Part shown: one piece after another, positions 20,799 to 29,883 of the stretch
Layout: each line of letters starts with the position of its first letter
Position numbering within the stretch: position 1 is the first letter of the stretch
DNA from: Mycolicibacterium malmesburyense
GTDB lineage: Bacteria > Actinomycetota > Actinomycetes > Mycobacteriales > Mycobacteriaceae
DNA: 64,000 nucleotides
Assembly (NCBI RefSeq): GCF_001050015.1
Contig: NZ_CVTB01000044.1
Coordinates: forward strand, 33,842 to 97,841
Direction of reading: 5' to 3'
Program-made: the position numbers and the translations under genes
Notes under the pieces: generated by a model
Database searches by the model: none
What the model saw: the letters and a program-made list of their open reading frames with translations, nothing else
Told to the model about the DNA's origin: nothing

Positions 20799-22229
20799 GT
20801 GGATGTCACCGTTGTCGGCAGCGGACCCAATGGTCTGGCCGCCGCCGTCATCTGCGCCAGGGCGGGGTTGTCGGTGCAGGTGCTCGAGGCGCAGTCGACC
20901 CTCGGCGGCGGCTCGCGCACGCTTGCCGACCCCGAGTTCTCCGGCGTCGCGCACGACATCTGTTCGGCCGTTCACCCGCTGGCGCTGGCGTCGCCGTTCC
21001 TGTCCGAGTTCGATCTTCCCGCGCGCGGGGTGACCCTGCGCGTGCCCGAGGTCTCGTACGCCAACCCGCTTCCGGGTGCGCGCTCCGCGGTCGGCTATCA
21101 CGACCTCGACCGGACCGTCTCCGAACTCGAGCACGGGCAATCGTGGCGCAGGCTGTTCGGCCCCATGGTCGAACGCGACGCCGCGGTGCTCGACGTGCTG
21201 CTGGGCGACAAGCGGTCGATCCCGACCAATCCGGTCGCCGCGGTGCAGGTGGCGAGTCGTTTGCTCGAGCAGGGCACACCGGCGTGGAGCGCACTGTCCG
21301 GCGCCGACGCGCGCGCATTGTTCAGCGGCGTTGCCGCACACGTGATCTCACGCATGCCGTCGCTGGTGTCGGCGGGCGCCGGCCTCATGCTGGCCACGCT
21401 CGCGCACACCGTGGGTTGGCCCATCCCGGTCGGCGGGAGCCAGGCCATCGCCGACGCGCTCATCGAGGATCTGCGGGCCCACGGAGGCGTGATCACCGCC
21501 GGTCACGAGGTCACCGAACCGCCCGGCGGCGTCACGCTGTACGACACCGCGCCCACCGCACTGGCCGACATCTACGGCGACAAGCTGCCCCGCCGCTACG
21601 CGAAGGCGCTGCAGCGATACCGATTCGGACCCGGCGTGACCAAGGTCGACTTCGTGCTGTCGGAAGATGTGCCGTTCACCGACGAACGCCTGCGCCGGGC
21701 GCCCACGCTGCACATGGGAGGCAGCCGCGAACAGATGGCCCAAGCCGAGCGCGAGGCCGCCGCCGGGCGGCACCCCGAATGGCCGATGGTGCTCGCCGCG
21801 CTGCCACATCTGGAGGATCCGAGTCGCATCGACGCCCGGGGCCGGCGTCCGCTGTGGACTTACGCGCATGTGCCGAACGGCTCGACGGTCGACCAGACCG
21901 AGCGGGTCACCGCGATCTTCGAGCGGTTCGCGCCCGGCTTCCGCGACATCGTCGTCGCCGTCCGTTCCGTTCCCGCCGCGCGCCTGGCCGAGCACAACGC
22001 CAACCTCGTCGGCGGCGACATCGGCGTCGGCGGCAACACGTTGATCCACGCGTTGACCGGTCCGACACCGCGGCTCAACCCCTGGAGCACACCGATCCCG
22101 GGGGCTTACCTCTGCTCGTCGGCGACGCCTCCGGGCGGCGGCGTGCACGGCATGTCCGGCTATTTCGCCGCGCGCACAGTGCTGCGCCGCGAGTTCGGCA
22201 TCAAGACCCTGCCCAAGCTCAGTCCCTGA
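20799..22229 (+). CDS. CrtI-like FAD-dependent oxidoreductase
   Basis: Roughly 476 aa with an N-terminal FAD-binding motif VTVVGSGPNGLAAAVICARAG and the C-terminal PGGGVHGMSGYFAAR of the phytoene desaturase-like amine oxidase family. It matches Rv2997 by position; that gene is present in non-pigmented mycobacteria, so it is probably not a pathway gene of the carotenoid cluster next to it. Substrate unknown. Start uncertain: GTG 20799 has GGGAG ten bases upstream; ATG 20757 is also in frame and lies only 12 bases from the serA start. Confidence 0.82.
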   Translation: MDVTVVGSGPNGLAAAVICARAGLSVQVLEAQSTLGGGSRTLADPEFSGVAHDICSAVHPLALASPFLSEFDLPARGVTLRVPEVSYANPLPGARSAVGYHDLDRTVSELEHGQSWRRLFGPMVERDAAVLDVLLGDKRSIPTNPVAAVQVASRLLEQGTPAWSALSGADARALFSGVAAHVISRMPSLVSAGAGLMLATLAHTVGWPIPVGGSQAIADALIEDLRAHGGVITAGHEVTEPPGGVTLYDTAPTALADIYGDKLPRRYAKALQRYRFGPGVTKVDFVLSEDVPFTDERLRRAPTLHMGGSREQMAQAEREAAAGRHPEWPMVLAALPHLEDPSRIDARGRRPLWTYAHVPNGSTVDQTERVTAIFERFAPGFRDIVVAVRSVPAARLAEHNANLVGGDIGVGGNTLIHALTGPTPRLNPWSTPIPGAYLCSSATPPGGGVHGMSGYFAARTVLRREFGIKTLPKLSP

Positions 22230-22251
22230 CGCCGGGACGGTTCCCTCGCCA

Positions 22252-22274
22252 ATCGATGCAAGTCCGATGCGTAG
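22252..22274 (+). promoter_or_regulatory. Tandem 11-bp repeat operator upstream of crtE
   Basis: TCGATGCAAGT at 22253-22263 is followed in register by CCGATGCGTAG at 22264-22274, about 80 bases before the crtE start. The same two-unit pattern with exactly 11-bp spacing occurs at 31001-31022 and 31921-31942. A half-site in the opposite direction (GCATCG) lies at 22330-22335. The arrangement is like the head-to-tail 11-bp repeats bound by CarH. Confidence 0.72.
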
Positions 22275-22352
22275 GCGCGAAGAGAAGGGGTACCCCGGTT
22301 GAGTTCGACCGATTCGGGTACCTGACATCGCATCGAGTAAAGGGGACGCTGC

Positions 22353-23492
22353 TTGAGCGATATCAACGGAAACACGCGGACCCCCCTCCTGTCGTTGTCA
22401 CACCTCGCCGCTCCGCCCAGAGGGCTGATGACCACGGCCTTTCCCGTATGGCGCGACGCCATCCGCAGGGAGGTCTTGCGCTCTTTGCGCGATTTCGTCG
22501 AGACGGGTTGCGCCGACGACCTCAAGGCGGCCGGTGTCGACATCGCCGCCGATGTCCTGCAGGACTTCGTGGACGGCGGCAAGTGTGTGCGCTCGACGTA
22601 TGTCTACCTCGGATGGTTGTGCAACGCCGACGACGACCCGGGTGCGCTGCGGGCGGCCGCCAGTTTCGAGTTGCTGCACGCGTTCGCTCTCTTGCAGGAC
22701 GACGTGATGGACGACTCCGCGCTGCGGCGCGGACGCCCCTCGGCCCACGTCCGGTTCGCGCGGTGGCACCGCGAACGGGCGATGTCGGGATCACCTGAAC
22801 GGTTCGGCGAGGCCGCCGCGGTCCTGCTCGGCGATCTGTGCCTGGTGTGGGCACAGCAGATGTTGCGGGAGAGCGGGATCGGCGAAGCCGCGCTGACGCG
22901 CGGGTGGCACCGATACGACGCGATGCGCACGGAACTGGCCGTGGGACAGTTCGCCGACCTGGTCAACGACGCCGCCGAATTCCCGGAGTGGGAACGGGTT
23001 CTCGACGTGCTGCGGCGCAAGTCCGGCAACTACACCGTGCGCAGACCACTCGAGATCGGCGCGGCCATGGCCGGATGCTCGGCCGGCGTGCTGAGGCTGC
23101 TCGGCGAGTACGGCGAAGCCGTCGGCGAGGCCTTCCAATTGCGCGACGACGTCCTCGGCATCTTCGGCTCCCCGGAGGTCACCGGCAAGCCGGCGGGCAG
23201 CGATCTGTTCGAACACAAGGCGACCAGCGTGGTGGTCGCTGCCTACCGGCTCGCGGACGCACCTCTTCGCCGCGATCTCACCGCCCTGATGAGCACCTCC
23301 GATCTCGACGACGCCGACATCAGCCGGTGGCGCAAGCTGATCGTCGCGACCGGGGCCCTGGAATGGATTGAGCAACTCATCGATTCGCGACTCACCCGTG
23401 CGCTCGAACTGCTCGACACCGGGCAACTGGATCCGTTGATCCGCACCGCGCTGGCCGACATGGCCGCCGCCTGCACCGAGCGGGCCGCGTGA
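22353..23492 (+). CDS. crtE: Geranylgeranyl diphosphate synthase
   Basis: All-trans polyprenyl diphosphate synthase, 379 aa, that extends allylic diphosphates with IPP to C20 GGPP for carotenoids. The first Asp-rich motif LLQDDVMDD and the second region FQLRDDVLGIFGSPEVTGKPAGSD are present; the second has DDxxG instead of DDxxD, common in this subgroup. TTG start with AAGGGGA six bases upstream. First gene of the cluster; its stop overlaps the crtI start (TGATG). The upstream region carries the repeat operator, so it is presumably the light/B12-regulated entry point of the operon. Confidence 0.92.
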   Translation: MSDINGNTRTPLLSLSHLAAPPRGLMTTAFPVWRDAIRREVLRSLRDFVETGCADDLKAAGVDIAADVLQDFVDGGKCVRSTYVYLGWLCNADDDPGALRAAASFELLHAFALLQDDVMDDSALRRGRPSAHVRFARWHRERAMSGSPERFGEAAAVLLGDLCLVWAQQMLRESGIGEAALTRGWHRYDAMRTELAVGQFADLVNDAAEFPEWERVLDVLRRKSGNYTVRRPLEIGAAMAGCSAGVLRLLGEYGEAVGEAFQLRDDVLGIFGSPEVTGKPAGSDLFEHKATSVVVAAYRLADAPLRRDLTALMSTSDLDDADISRWRKLIVATGALEWIEQLIDSRLTRALELLDTGQLDPLIRTALADMAAACTERAA

Positions 23493-25000
23493 TGCGCACC
23501 GTCGGGGGACGCACCGACCACGTCGTGGTGGTCGGCGCGGGGCTTGCCGGGCTGTCGACGGCACTACAACTTGCGGGACGCGGTCGCACCGTCACGGTGG
23601 TCGAACGCGGACACCATCCAGGCGGACGCGTCGGGCGGATGGACATCGACGGTTATCGCCTCGACACCGGGCCGACGGTGCTGACGATGCCCGACATCAT
23701 CGACGACGCGTTCGCCGCCGTCGGTGAGACCGCTTCGGACCGGCTCGACCTGCTCGCCGTCGATCCCGCGTATCGCGCGTCGTTCGCCGATGGGAGTTCG
23801 CTGCACGTGCACAGCGACGCCGACGCGATGGCCGCCGAGATCGAGGACTTCGCCGGTAACGGCCAGGCGGATGGTTATGTGCGGTTGCGTGATTGGCTGA
23901 CCAAGCTGTACCGGGTCGAGTTCGACGGGTTCATCGCCTCGAATTTCGACTCGCCGCTGTCGTTGCTGACGCCGCAGCTGGCCCGGCTGACCGCGATCGG
24001 CGGCTTCCGCCGGTGGGACCGGATGGTGCGCCGCTTCATCAGCGACGAACGGCTGCAGCGGGTGTTCACCTTCCAGGCGCTGTACGCGGGGGTGCCGCCG
24101 CACCGGGCGCTGGCGGTGTACGCCGTTATCGCCTACATGGACACGATCTCCGGGGTGTACTTCCCCCGCGGCGGTGTGCGCGCGCTACCCGACGCACTCG
24201 CCGCCGCCGCCACCGACGCCGGTGTCGAGTTCCGTTACGACTCAGCCGTTTCCGCGCTGGAGCGGTCGGGCGACCGGGTGGTGGCCGTGCACACCGAGGG
24301 TGGCGACCGGATACCCGCCGACGCGGTGGTGCTGACCACCGAGCTGCCCGACACCTACCGGTTGCTCGGCCGCACGCCGCGTCGGCCGCTGCGGTTGCGG
24401 CCCGCCCCGTCGGCGGTGGTCGCCCACATCGGGTGCCGCGCGGTCGGCGAGGACGCCGACCACCACACCATCGTCTTCGGCGACGAATGGGAGAAGACGT
24501 TCACCGACATCATCGACGACGGGCGCGTGATGTCGGATCCGTCACTGTTGGTGACCCGGCCGACCGCCGGCGACCCCTCGCTGGCGCCCGCGGGCCGGGA
24601 CCTGCTCTACGTCCTCGCGCCCGCGCCGAATCTTGCGGTGGGACAGGTCGATTGGGCGTCCACCCGCGACGACTACGTACGCCAGATGATGGATGTGGTG
24701 AGCTCGCGCCTTCCGCGGTTCGGTCTCGACGCCGACGTGCTGCACGTCGTGGATCCGGCGGACTGGGCGCGTCAGGGAATGGCCGCGGGCAGCCCGTTCG
24801 CCTTGGCCCATACGTTCGGCCAAACCGGCCCCTTCCGTCCCGCCAACACGGTGCGCGGTGTCGCCAACGTGGTACTGGCGGGGTCGTCGACCGTCCCGGG
24901 CGTCGGCGTGCCGACCGCACTGCTGTCCGGGCGACTGGCAGCTGACCGAATCACCGGCCTGCCGATACGGCGGGCCCATAGCCAGGTGGTGCAAGCATGA
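23492..25000 (+). CDS. crtI: Phytoene desaturase
   Basis: CrtI-type FAD desaturase, 502 aa, that introduces four double bonds into phytoene to give lycopene. The dinucleotide motif VVVVGAGLAGLSTALQLAGRG opens the protein; DTGPTVLTMPDI and the C-terminal GSSTVPGVGVPTALLSGRLAADRI are the bacterial-type desaturase signatures. ATG 23492 overlaps the crtE stop; a GTG one codon earlier is possible. The stop overlaps crtB by four bases. Product chain length (lycopene rather than neurosporene) is inferred from the presence of lycopene cyclases downstream. Confidence 0.93.
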   Translation: MRTVGGRTDHVVVVGAGLAGLSTALQLAGRGRTVTVVERGHHPGGRVGRMDIDGYRLDTGPTVLTMPDIIDDAFAAVGETASDRLDLLAVDPAYRASFADGSSLHVHSDADAMAAEIEDFAGNGQADGYVRLRDWLTKLYRVEFDGFIASNFDSPLSLLTPQLARLTAIGGFRRWDRMVRRFISDERLQRVFTFQALYAGVPPHRALAVYAVIAYMDTISGVYFPRGGVRALPDALAAAATDAGVEFRYDSAVSALERSGDRVVAVHTEGGDRIPADAVVLTTELPDTYRLLGRTPRRPLRLRPAPSAVVAHIGCRAVGEDADHHTIVFGDEWEKTFTDIIDDGRVMSDPSLLVTRPTAGDPSLAPAGRDLLYVLAPAPNLAVGQVDWASTRDDYVRQMMDVVSSRLPRFGLDADVLHVVDPADWARQGMAAGSPFALAHTFGQTGPFRPANTVRGVANVVLAGSSTVPGVGVPTALLSGRLAADRITGLPIRRAHSQVVQA

Positions 25001-25944
25001 TCGGTTCCGAACTCGACGCCGCGGGCGTACGCGACCCGGCACTGCGCGAGGCCTATCGCCGTTGCCGCACAATCAATGCCGAGCACGGGCGCACGTTCTT
25101 CCTGGCCACTCGGCTGCTCGCGCCCGAACAGCGGCCCGCTGTCCACGCGCTGTACGGGTTCGCCCGTCGCGCCGACGACATCCTCGACGACTTCGACCCG
25201 GTCATTCCCATGAGCGAACGGGCCGACCAGCTGCAGCGGTTGGCCACTCAACTCTTCAACCGCCTGGCGCAGGGCAGTTGCGACGACGGCGATCCGGCGC
25301 TGGCCGCGGTGGTGCACTGTGCGCGGCGATACGGCATCCCGTGGGAACTGTTCGACGACTTCCTCGGCTCCATGCGCATGGACCTGACCGTCACCGACTA
25401 CCCCGACCGGGCCGCGCTCGACCGGTACATGTACGGCTCGGCCGAGGTCATCGGCCTGCAGTTGCTGCCCGTCCTCGGCACCGTCGGTCCACGCGAGGAG
25501 GCCGCGCCGTTCGCGGCCGCGCTCGGTAAGGCGTTCCAGCTCACGAACTTCCTGCGCGACGTCGACGAGGACCTCGAGCGGGGCCGGGTGTACCTTCCCG
25601 CCGACGAACTCGCCACGCACGGCGTCGATCGCGACGTCCTGACGTGGTGCCACGCAAACCGTCGCACCGACGCGAAGGTGCGGCGCGCACTGGTCGATCA
25701 GCACGCCATCAACCGCAAGGTGTACGACTTCGCGCGGCGCGGCATCGCCCAGTTGAGCCCGCGATCGCGGCCCTGCGTGACGGTCGCCCTCACCCTGTAC
25801 TCCGAAATCCTCGACCGCATCGAGGAAATCGACTTCGCCGTCTTCAGCCAGCGCGCCACCGTTGGGACCGGACGCCGCCTCCGAGTCGGTGGCGCCGGTC
25901 TGCTCAGGGCGTGGCGGGCGCGCCGCCGGGACTCCGGAGCGTGA
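24997..25944 (+). CDS. crtB: Phytoene synthase
   Basis: Squalene/phytoene synthase family, 315 aa, condensing two GGPP to 15-cis-phytoene. The substrate-Mg motifs are ARRADDILDDFD and NFLRDVDEDLERGRVYLP, and YRRCRTINAEHGRTFFLATRLL and the MDLTVTDYPD segment are characteristic. ATGA overlap with crtI and near-contact with crtYc mark one transcript. Order crtE-crtI-crtB is that of Streptomyces and mycobacterial carotenoid clusters. Confidence 0.95.
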   Translation: MIGSELDAAGVRDPALREAYRRCRTINAEHGRTFFLATRLLAPEQRPAVHALYGFARRADDILDDFDPVIPMSERADQLQRLATQLFNRLAQGSCDDGDPALAAVVHCARRYGIPWELFDDFLGSMRMDLTVTDYPDRAALDRYMYGSAEVIGLQLLPVLGTVGPREEAAPFAAALGKAFQLTNFLRDVDEDLERGRVYLPADELATHGVDRDVLTWCHANRRTDAKVRRALVDQHAINRKVYDFARRGIAQLSPRSRPCVTVALTLYSEILDRIEEIDFAVFSQRATVGTGRRLRVGGAGLLRAWRARRRDSGA

Positions 25945-25946
25945 CG

Positions 25947-26291
25947 ATGGACAAGTGGCATTACCTGTTGGTTCTGGCCGCCTGTCTGCTGATCACGGCG
26001 CCGTTGGAATTCTTCGGCGAGGGCGTGTACCGGCAGGCCCGGCGGGCCGCGGCCGCGGTGCTGCCCGTGGCGGCGGTGTTCGTGGTCTGGGATGTGATCG
26101 CGATCTTCGCCGATGTCTGGACGTACAACGCGAAATACGTGACCGGCATCGACATTCCGGGCGTGATGCCGATCGAGGAACTGTTGTTCTTCCTCGTGAT
26201 CCCGCTGTGCGGGCTGTTGACCTACAACGCCGTCACCGCGATTCTGTCGCGGGTGAAACGCGCACGCGCCCACGCGGAGCCCGTGCAATGA
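25947..26291 (+). CDS. crtYc: Lycopene cyclase subunit CrtYc
   Basis: 114-aa membrane protein with three hydrophobic stretches and the lycopene cyclase-domain motif PIEELLFFLVIPLCG. It is one half of the heterodimeric actinobacterial lycopene beta-cyclase; the partner is the next gene. ATG 25947 (GGAG seven bases upstream) is preferred to the GTG 25941 that overlaps the crtB stop. The last codons overlap crtYd by four bases. Together they close beta-rings on lycopene to make beta-carotene (family knowledge). Confidence 0.93.
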   Translation: MDKWHYLLVLAACLLITAPLEFFGEGVYRQARRAAAAVLPVAAVFVVWDVIAIFADVWTYNAKYVTGIDIPGVMPIEELLFFLVIPLCGLLTYNAVTAILSRVKRARAHAEPVQ

Positions 26292-26617
26292 CCGGACTGG
26301 GATACACGGTGCCCGCCGTGCTGGCGGTGCTGGCCGTGTGCGCGTGGGAGTTGGGGGTCCTGCGCACGGGTTTGTTCCGCAAGCCCGCATACTGGATTTC
26401 GATGGCGATCGTGCTGGGTTTCCAGATACCCGTCGACGGCTGGCTCACCAAGCTGAGCGCCCCCATCGTCATCTACGACGAACGGCACACCAGCGGGATA
26501 CGCTTCCCGTTCGACATCCCGGTCGAGGACTTCCTCTTCGGCTGGGCATTGGTCACCGCGGTGCTTCTGCTGTGGGAACGGCAGCAGAGGCGCGCACAGA
26601 GAAGGGATGCGTCGTGA
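26288..26617 (+). CDS. crtYd: Lycopene cyclase subunit CrtYd
   Basis: 109-aa integral membrane protein with three predicted helices and the cyclase motif FDIPVEDFLFGWALV, the second copy of the P-[IV]-E-[ED]-x-L/F-F pattern also found in CrtYc. Heterodimer partner of CrtYc. Starts at the ATGA overlap with crtYc and ends in a GTGA overlap with the methyltransferase, so translation is probably coupled. Confidence 0.92.
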   Translation: MTGLGYTVPAVLAVLAVCAWELGVLRTGLFRKPAYWISMAIVLGFQIPVDGWLTKLSAPIVIYDERHTSGIRFPFDIPVEDFLFGWALVTAVLLLWERQQRRAQRRDAS

Positions 26618-27333
26618 GAGTCAGCGCCGATGACCCCTCGGACGTCCCCGCCGCTTTCGACGAGGGCGCCTCCTCCTACGACACGCTGGTCGACTCCAAC
26701 CCCGGATACCATGCGCACCTTCGCATCTCCGCACAGCGGATGAGGCTGCCGGACGATGGTCGCGGGCTGCGCCTGCTGGACGCCGGATGCGGCACCGGCG
26801 CGTCGACGGCGGCGCTGCTGTCGGTTGCGCCGCACGCCGAGATCGTCGGCGTCGACGGCTCCGACGGCATGCTGGCCGAGGCCAGGGCAAAACGGTGGCC
26901 CCCGTCGGTGCGCTTCGTCCACAGCCGCATCGAGGATCTCGCGGACGCGGGAGTGACCGGGCCCTTCGACGGCATCTTCGCCGCCTATCTCGTCCGCAAC
27001 CTGCCGGACCCCGATGCCCAACTGCGCGAGTTTCTCGCACTGCTGCGGCCGGAAGCCACACTGGCGGTTCACGAGTACTCGGTGCGCGATTCGCGCGTCG
27101 CGACTGCCGTGTGGAACGCCGTCTGCGCCACGATCATCATTCCGAGCGGCCGCCTGCGCAGCGGCGACGCGTCGCTGTACCGGTACCTGCGGCGCAGCGT
27201 GAACCGCTTCGACGGCGCCGGTGCCTTTCGTGATCGGTTGCGCCGCAACGGCTTCACCGCTGTACACAGCGAGACGATGCCCGGCTGGCAGCGCAACATC
27301 GTGCACACCTTCCTCGCCGAGGCGCCACGATGA
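26614..27333 (+). CDS. crtT: SAM-dependent methyltransferase of the carotenoid cluster
   Basis: 239 aa, class I SAM-dependent fold: LLDAGCGTGASTAAL at about residues 50-64 is the SAM glycine loop, GVDGSDGMLAEARAK the acidic strand and FAAYLVRNLPDPD motif II. It lies where crtT stands in the Streptomyces crtYTU cluster, and the name is given by position; the acceptor has not been established. It might methylate a hydroxylated carotenoid or a polar end group. GTG start overlapping crtYd, and ATGA overlap with crtU. Confidence 0.8.
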   Translation: MRVSADDPSDVPAAFDEGASSYDTLVDSNPGYHAHLRISAQRMRLPDDGRGLRLLDAGCGTGASTAALLSVAPHAEIVGVDGSDGMLAEARAKRWPPSVRFVHSRIEDLADAGVTGPFDGIFAAYLVRNLPDPDAQLREFLALLRPEATLAVHEYSVRDSRVATAVWNAVCATIIIPSGRLRSGDASLYRYLRRSVNRFDGAGAFRDRLRRNGFTAVHSETMPGWQRNIVHTFLAEAPR

Positions 27334-28841
27334 CCGATCCGCGCCGGATCACCCACGCCGCACCGGCACCCGATGCCGGCTCCCTTCGCGACAAACCGCG
27401 CGCGGTCGTCGTCGGCGGGGGTATCGCCGGACTGACCGCGGCGACCGGGTTGGCCGAGCGCGGTGTGAGCGTCGACGTCTTCGAACGCGAGGCCTACCTC
27501 GGCGGTCGCGTAGGCGGATGGACCGAGACGCTCGACGACGGCACCCCCGTCGCCATGAACCGCGGCTTTCACGCCTTTTTCCGGCAGTACTACAACCTGC
27601 GGAACCTGTTGCGCCGCATCGATCCCGCGCTGGGCATGCTCAGCCCGGTTTCGGACTACCCGCTCGTCGACGCCCACGGCAGGAAGGACACCTTCCGCGG
27701 CCTCCCGCAGACGCCGCCGTGGAACGCGGTGGCGTTCGCGCTGCGCAGCCCCACCTTCCGGTTGCGTGATCTCGTGCGGCTCAACGCGCGTGCGGCGGCG
27801 CCGTTGGCCGCGGTCTCGGTGCCGGACATCTATGATCGGCTGGATCACGTCGACGCCGATACGTTCCTGCGCGACATCAACTTCCCCGAACCCGCTCGCC
27901 ACCTGGCCTTCGAGGTCTTCTCGCGAAGCTTCTTCGCCGAGCCCACCAACCTCTCGGCCGCCGAGCTGGCGACGATGTTCCACATCTACTTCCTGGGCTC
28001 GAGCGAGGGCCTGGTGTTCGACGTCGCGACGGCGAACTTCGACACCGCGCTGTGGGATCCGTTGTGCGCCTATCTGGAGTCGCTGGGCGTACGGGTGCAC
28101 ACCGGCGTATCGGTGAGCGAGGTCAGCGCGGGCGATCGGTTCGCGGTGCACACCGACACCGGTGAGCGCATCGACGCCGACGGGGTGGTGCTGGCCACCG
28201 ATGTCGCGGGTCTGCAGCGCATCGTGGGCGATTCGGCCTCCCTGGGTGAGGAGCGGTGGCGGTCCCGGATCGCCGCGATGGGCACGGCCGCACCGTTCGT
28301 CGTGCAACGTCTGTGGCTGGACCGGCCGGTGAACCCGGACCGTGCGGCCTTTCTCGGGACGGGAGGGCGCCCGCCACTGGACAATGTGAGCGTGCTCCAG
28401 AGATACGAGCGCGAGGCCGCGGACTGGTCACGCCGCACCGGCGGCTCGGTCATCGAGTTGCACTCGTACGCGGTGACCGACGGCACCGACGATGTGCTGG
28501 AGCGGCTGCCGATCCGGATGCACGAGCTGTATCCGGAAACCGTGGGCGCCAAGGTCGTCGGTGAACGGGTGCTGTGCCGCCAGGACTGCCCGCGCTTCGC
28601 CCCGGGCGACTTCGCACACCGCCCCACCGTCGAAACGCCGCACGCGGGCCTCGCGCTCGCGGGTGACGGCATCCGCATCGACCTGCCGGTCGCGTTGATG
28701 GAGCGCGCCGCCACCACCGGATGGTCGGCGGCCAACGTCCTGTTGAAACGCTTCGGCCTCACCGGCCACGACCTCCAGACCGTACCCACCGAGGGTCGCT
28801 TCGCGCCGCTGCGGCGACTGGCCGAAAGGCAGTACGCATGA
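27330..28841 (+). CDS. crtU: Carotenoid ring desaturase/methyltransferase (isorenieratene synthase type)
   Basis: 503-aa FAD-dependent CrtI-superfamily enzyme. The N-terminal VVVGGGIAGLTAATGLAERG, GGRVGGWTETLDDG and the diagnostic NRGFHAFFRQYYNLRNLL are those of CrtU, which desaturates beta-rings and moves a methyl group to make aromatic phi-rings (isorenieratene). The C-terminal LALAGDGIRIDLPVALMERAATTGWSAAN is the FAD-binding end. Presence of CrtYc/Yd before it makes isorenieratene or beta-isorenieratene the likely product; this is inferred and not proven. ATGA overlaps at both ends. Confidence 0.88.
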   Translation: MTDPRRITHAAPAPDAGSLRDKPRAVVVGGGIAGLTAATGLAERGVSVDVFEREAYLGGRVGGWTETLDDGTPVAMNRGFHAFFRQYYNLRNLLRRIDPALGMLSPVSDYPLVDAHGRKDTFRGLPQTPPWNAVAFALRSPTFRLRDLVRLNARAAAPLAAVSVPDIYDRLDHVDADTFLRDINFPEPARHLAFEVFSRSFFAEPTNLSAAELATMFHIYFLGSSEGLVFDVATANFDTALWDPLCAYLESLGVRVHTGVSVSEVSAGDRFAVHTDTGERIDADGVVLATDVAGLQRIVGDSASLGEERWRSRIAAMGTAAPFVVQRLWLDRPVNPDRAAFLGTGGRPPLDNVSVLQRYEREAADWSRRTGGSVIELHSYAVTDGTDDVLERLPIRMHELYPETVGAKVVGERVLCRQDCPRFAPGDFAHRPTVETPHAGLALAGDGIRIDLPVALMERAATTGWSAANVLLKRFGLTGHDLQTVPTEGRFAPLRRLAERQYA

Positions 28842-29845
28842 GCAAGCTCGCCGAAATTCGCGCACGGTTGGCCAAAACCACGCCCTTCCAAGTGCTTCCA
28901 CGCACTGAATGGTCCGGCCAGCGGCCGACGTACGACGACGCCCAGCCGTCGGTGATCGGCTCCGCGCTGCGGCGCTCGCAGCGCAGGCAAAGCGGCAACT
29001 GGTACACGTTCGCCGCCAGCGACACCATCGGCAAACGACCGGTCGGCGCCACGGTCGGTGGCGTCGAACTGGTCGCCTGGCGCGCCGAGAACGGCGCCCT
29101 CACGGTCGGCCCGGCGGCCTGCCCGCACCTCGGCGCCGACCTGTCCACCGGGACCGTCGAATGCGGCACGCTGATCTGCCCGTGGCACGGGCTGCGCTTC
29201 GACGGCGGCCGCACCTGGAGCTGGCGCCCCTATCCCGCGCACGACGACGGTGTGCTCGCCTGGGTCCGTCTGGACGCGCTGGGCGGCGAAACCGCCACGG
29301 ACGCACCGATACTGCCGAAGCGACCGGGCGGGCCGCAGCTGTCGGCGGTGACCCGGTTGGTCGGCACCTGCGAACCCGCCGACGTGATCGCCAACCGCCT
29401 CGACCCGTGGCACGGCGCATGGTTCCACCCGTACTCGTTCACGCGCCTCGAGGTGCTGTCGGCGCCGCCCGCCGGCGACGACCTCCCCGAGGACGCCGAC
29501 CGCTTCCTCGTCGCCGTCACCTTCCGGATCGGGCGCCTCGGCGTCCCGGTGATCGCCGAGTTCACCACACCGGAACCGCGCACCATCGTCATGCGCATCA
29601 TCGACGGCGAAGGCGCGGGCAGCGTGGTCGAAACGCACGCCACGCCGCTGGGCCCGGGCGCCGACGGCGCGCCCCGCACCGCGGTCATCGAGGCCGTCAT
29701 CGCCCACTCCGACCGCCCCGGCTTCGCGTACGCCCTTCGCGGTGCGCCGTTGATCACCCCGTTCATGCGGCAGGCGGCGACGCGCCTGTGGCGTGACGAT
29801 CTCGCCTACGCCGAACGGCTCTACCGGCAGCGCTCGCGAGGTTGA
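28838..29845 (+). CDS. Rieske non-haem iron oxygenase-like protein of the carotenoid operon
   Basis: 335 aa. The Rieske [2Fe-2S] ligands are seen in CPHLGADLS...LICPWHGLRF (C-x-H and C-x2-H), followed by a catalytic-type domain. That domain carries DPWHGAWFH, matching the D-x2-H-x4-H mononuclear iron site of Rieske oxygenases. It is thus more than a ferredoxin and could hydroxylate or demethylate a carotenoid ring. Redox partners are not encoded nearby. ATGA overlap with crtU binds it to the operon. Known carotenoid hydroxylases are of other families, so its substrate is an open question. Confidence 0.8.
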   Translation: MSKLAEIRARLAKTTPFQVLPRTEWSGQRPTYDDAQPSVIGSALRRSQRRQSGNWYTFAASDTIGKRPVGATVGGVELVAWRAENGALTVGPAACPHLGADLSTGTVECGTLICPWHGLRFDGGRTWSWRPYPAHDDGVLAWVRLDALGGETATDAPILPKRPGGPQLSAVTRLVGTCEPADVIANRLDPWHGAWFHPYSFTRLEVLSAPPAGDDLPEDADRFLVAVTFRIGRLGVPVIAEFTTPEPRTIVMRIIDGEGAGSVVETHATPLGPGADGAPRTAVIEAVIAHSDRPGFAYALRGAPLITPFMRQAATRLWRDDLAYAERLYRQRSRG

Positions 29846-29883
29846 GCCCGTTTTGCGTCGATCCGCCCGGGTATACCGCGGTG

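Noticed and set aside
20430..22229. CrtI-like gene starting at 20430
   Set aside because: The first 109 codons run antisense through serA; the FAD motif begins only after 20799.
22230..29845. Recent horizontal transfer of the carotenoid island
   Set aside because: GC level, codon style and start-codon use look like those of the flanks by eye, and no integrase, insertion sequence or direct repeats flank it. It may be an old mycobacterial cluster lost elsewhere; a composition test was not possible.
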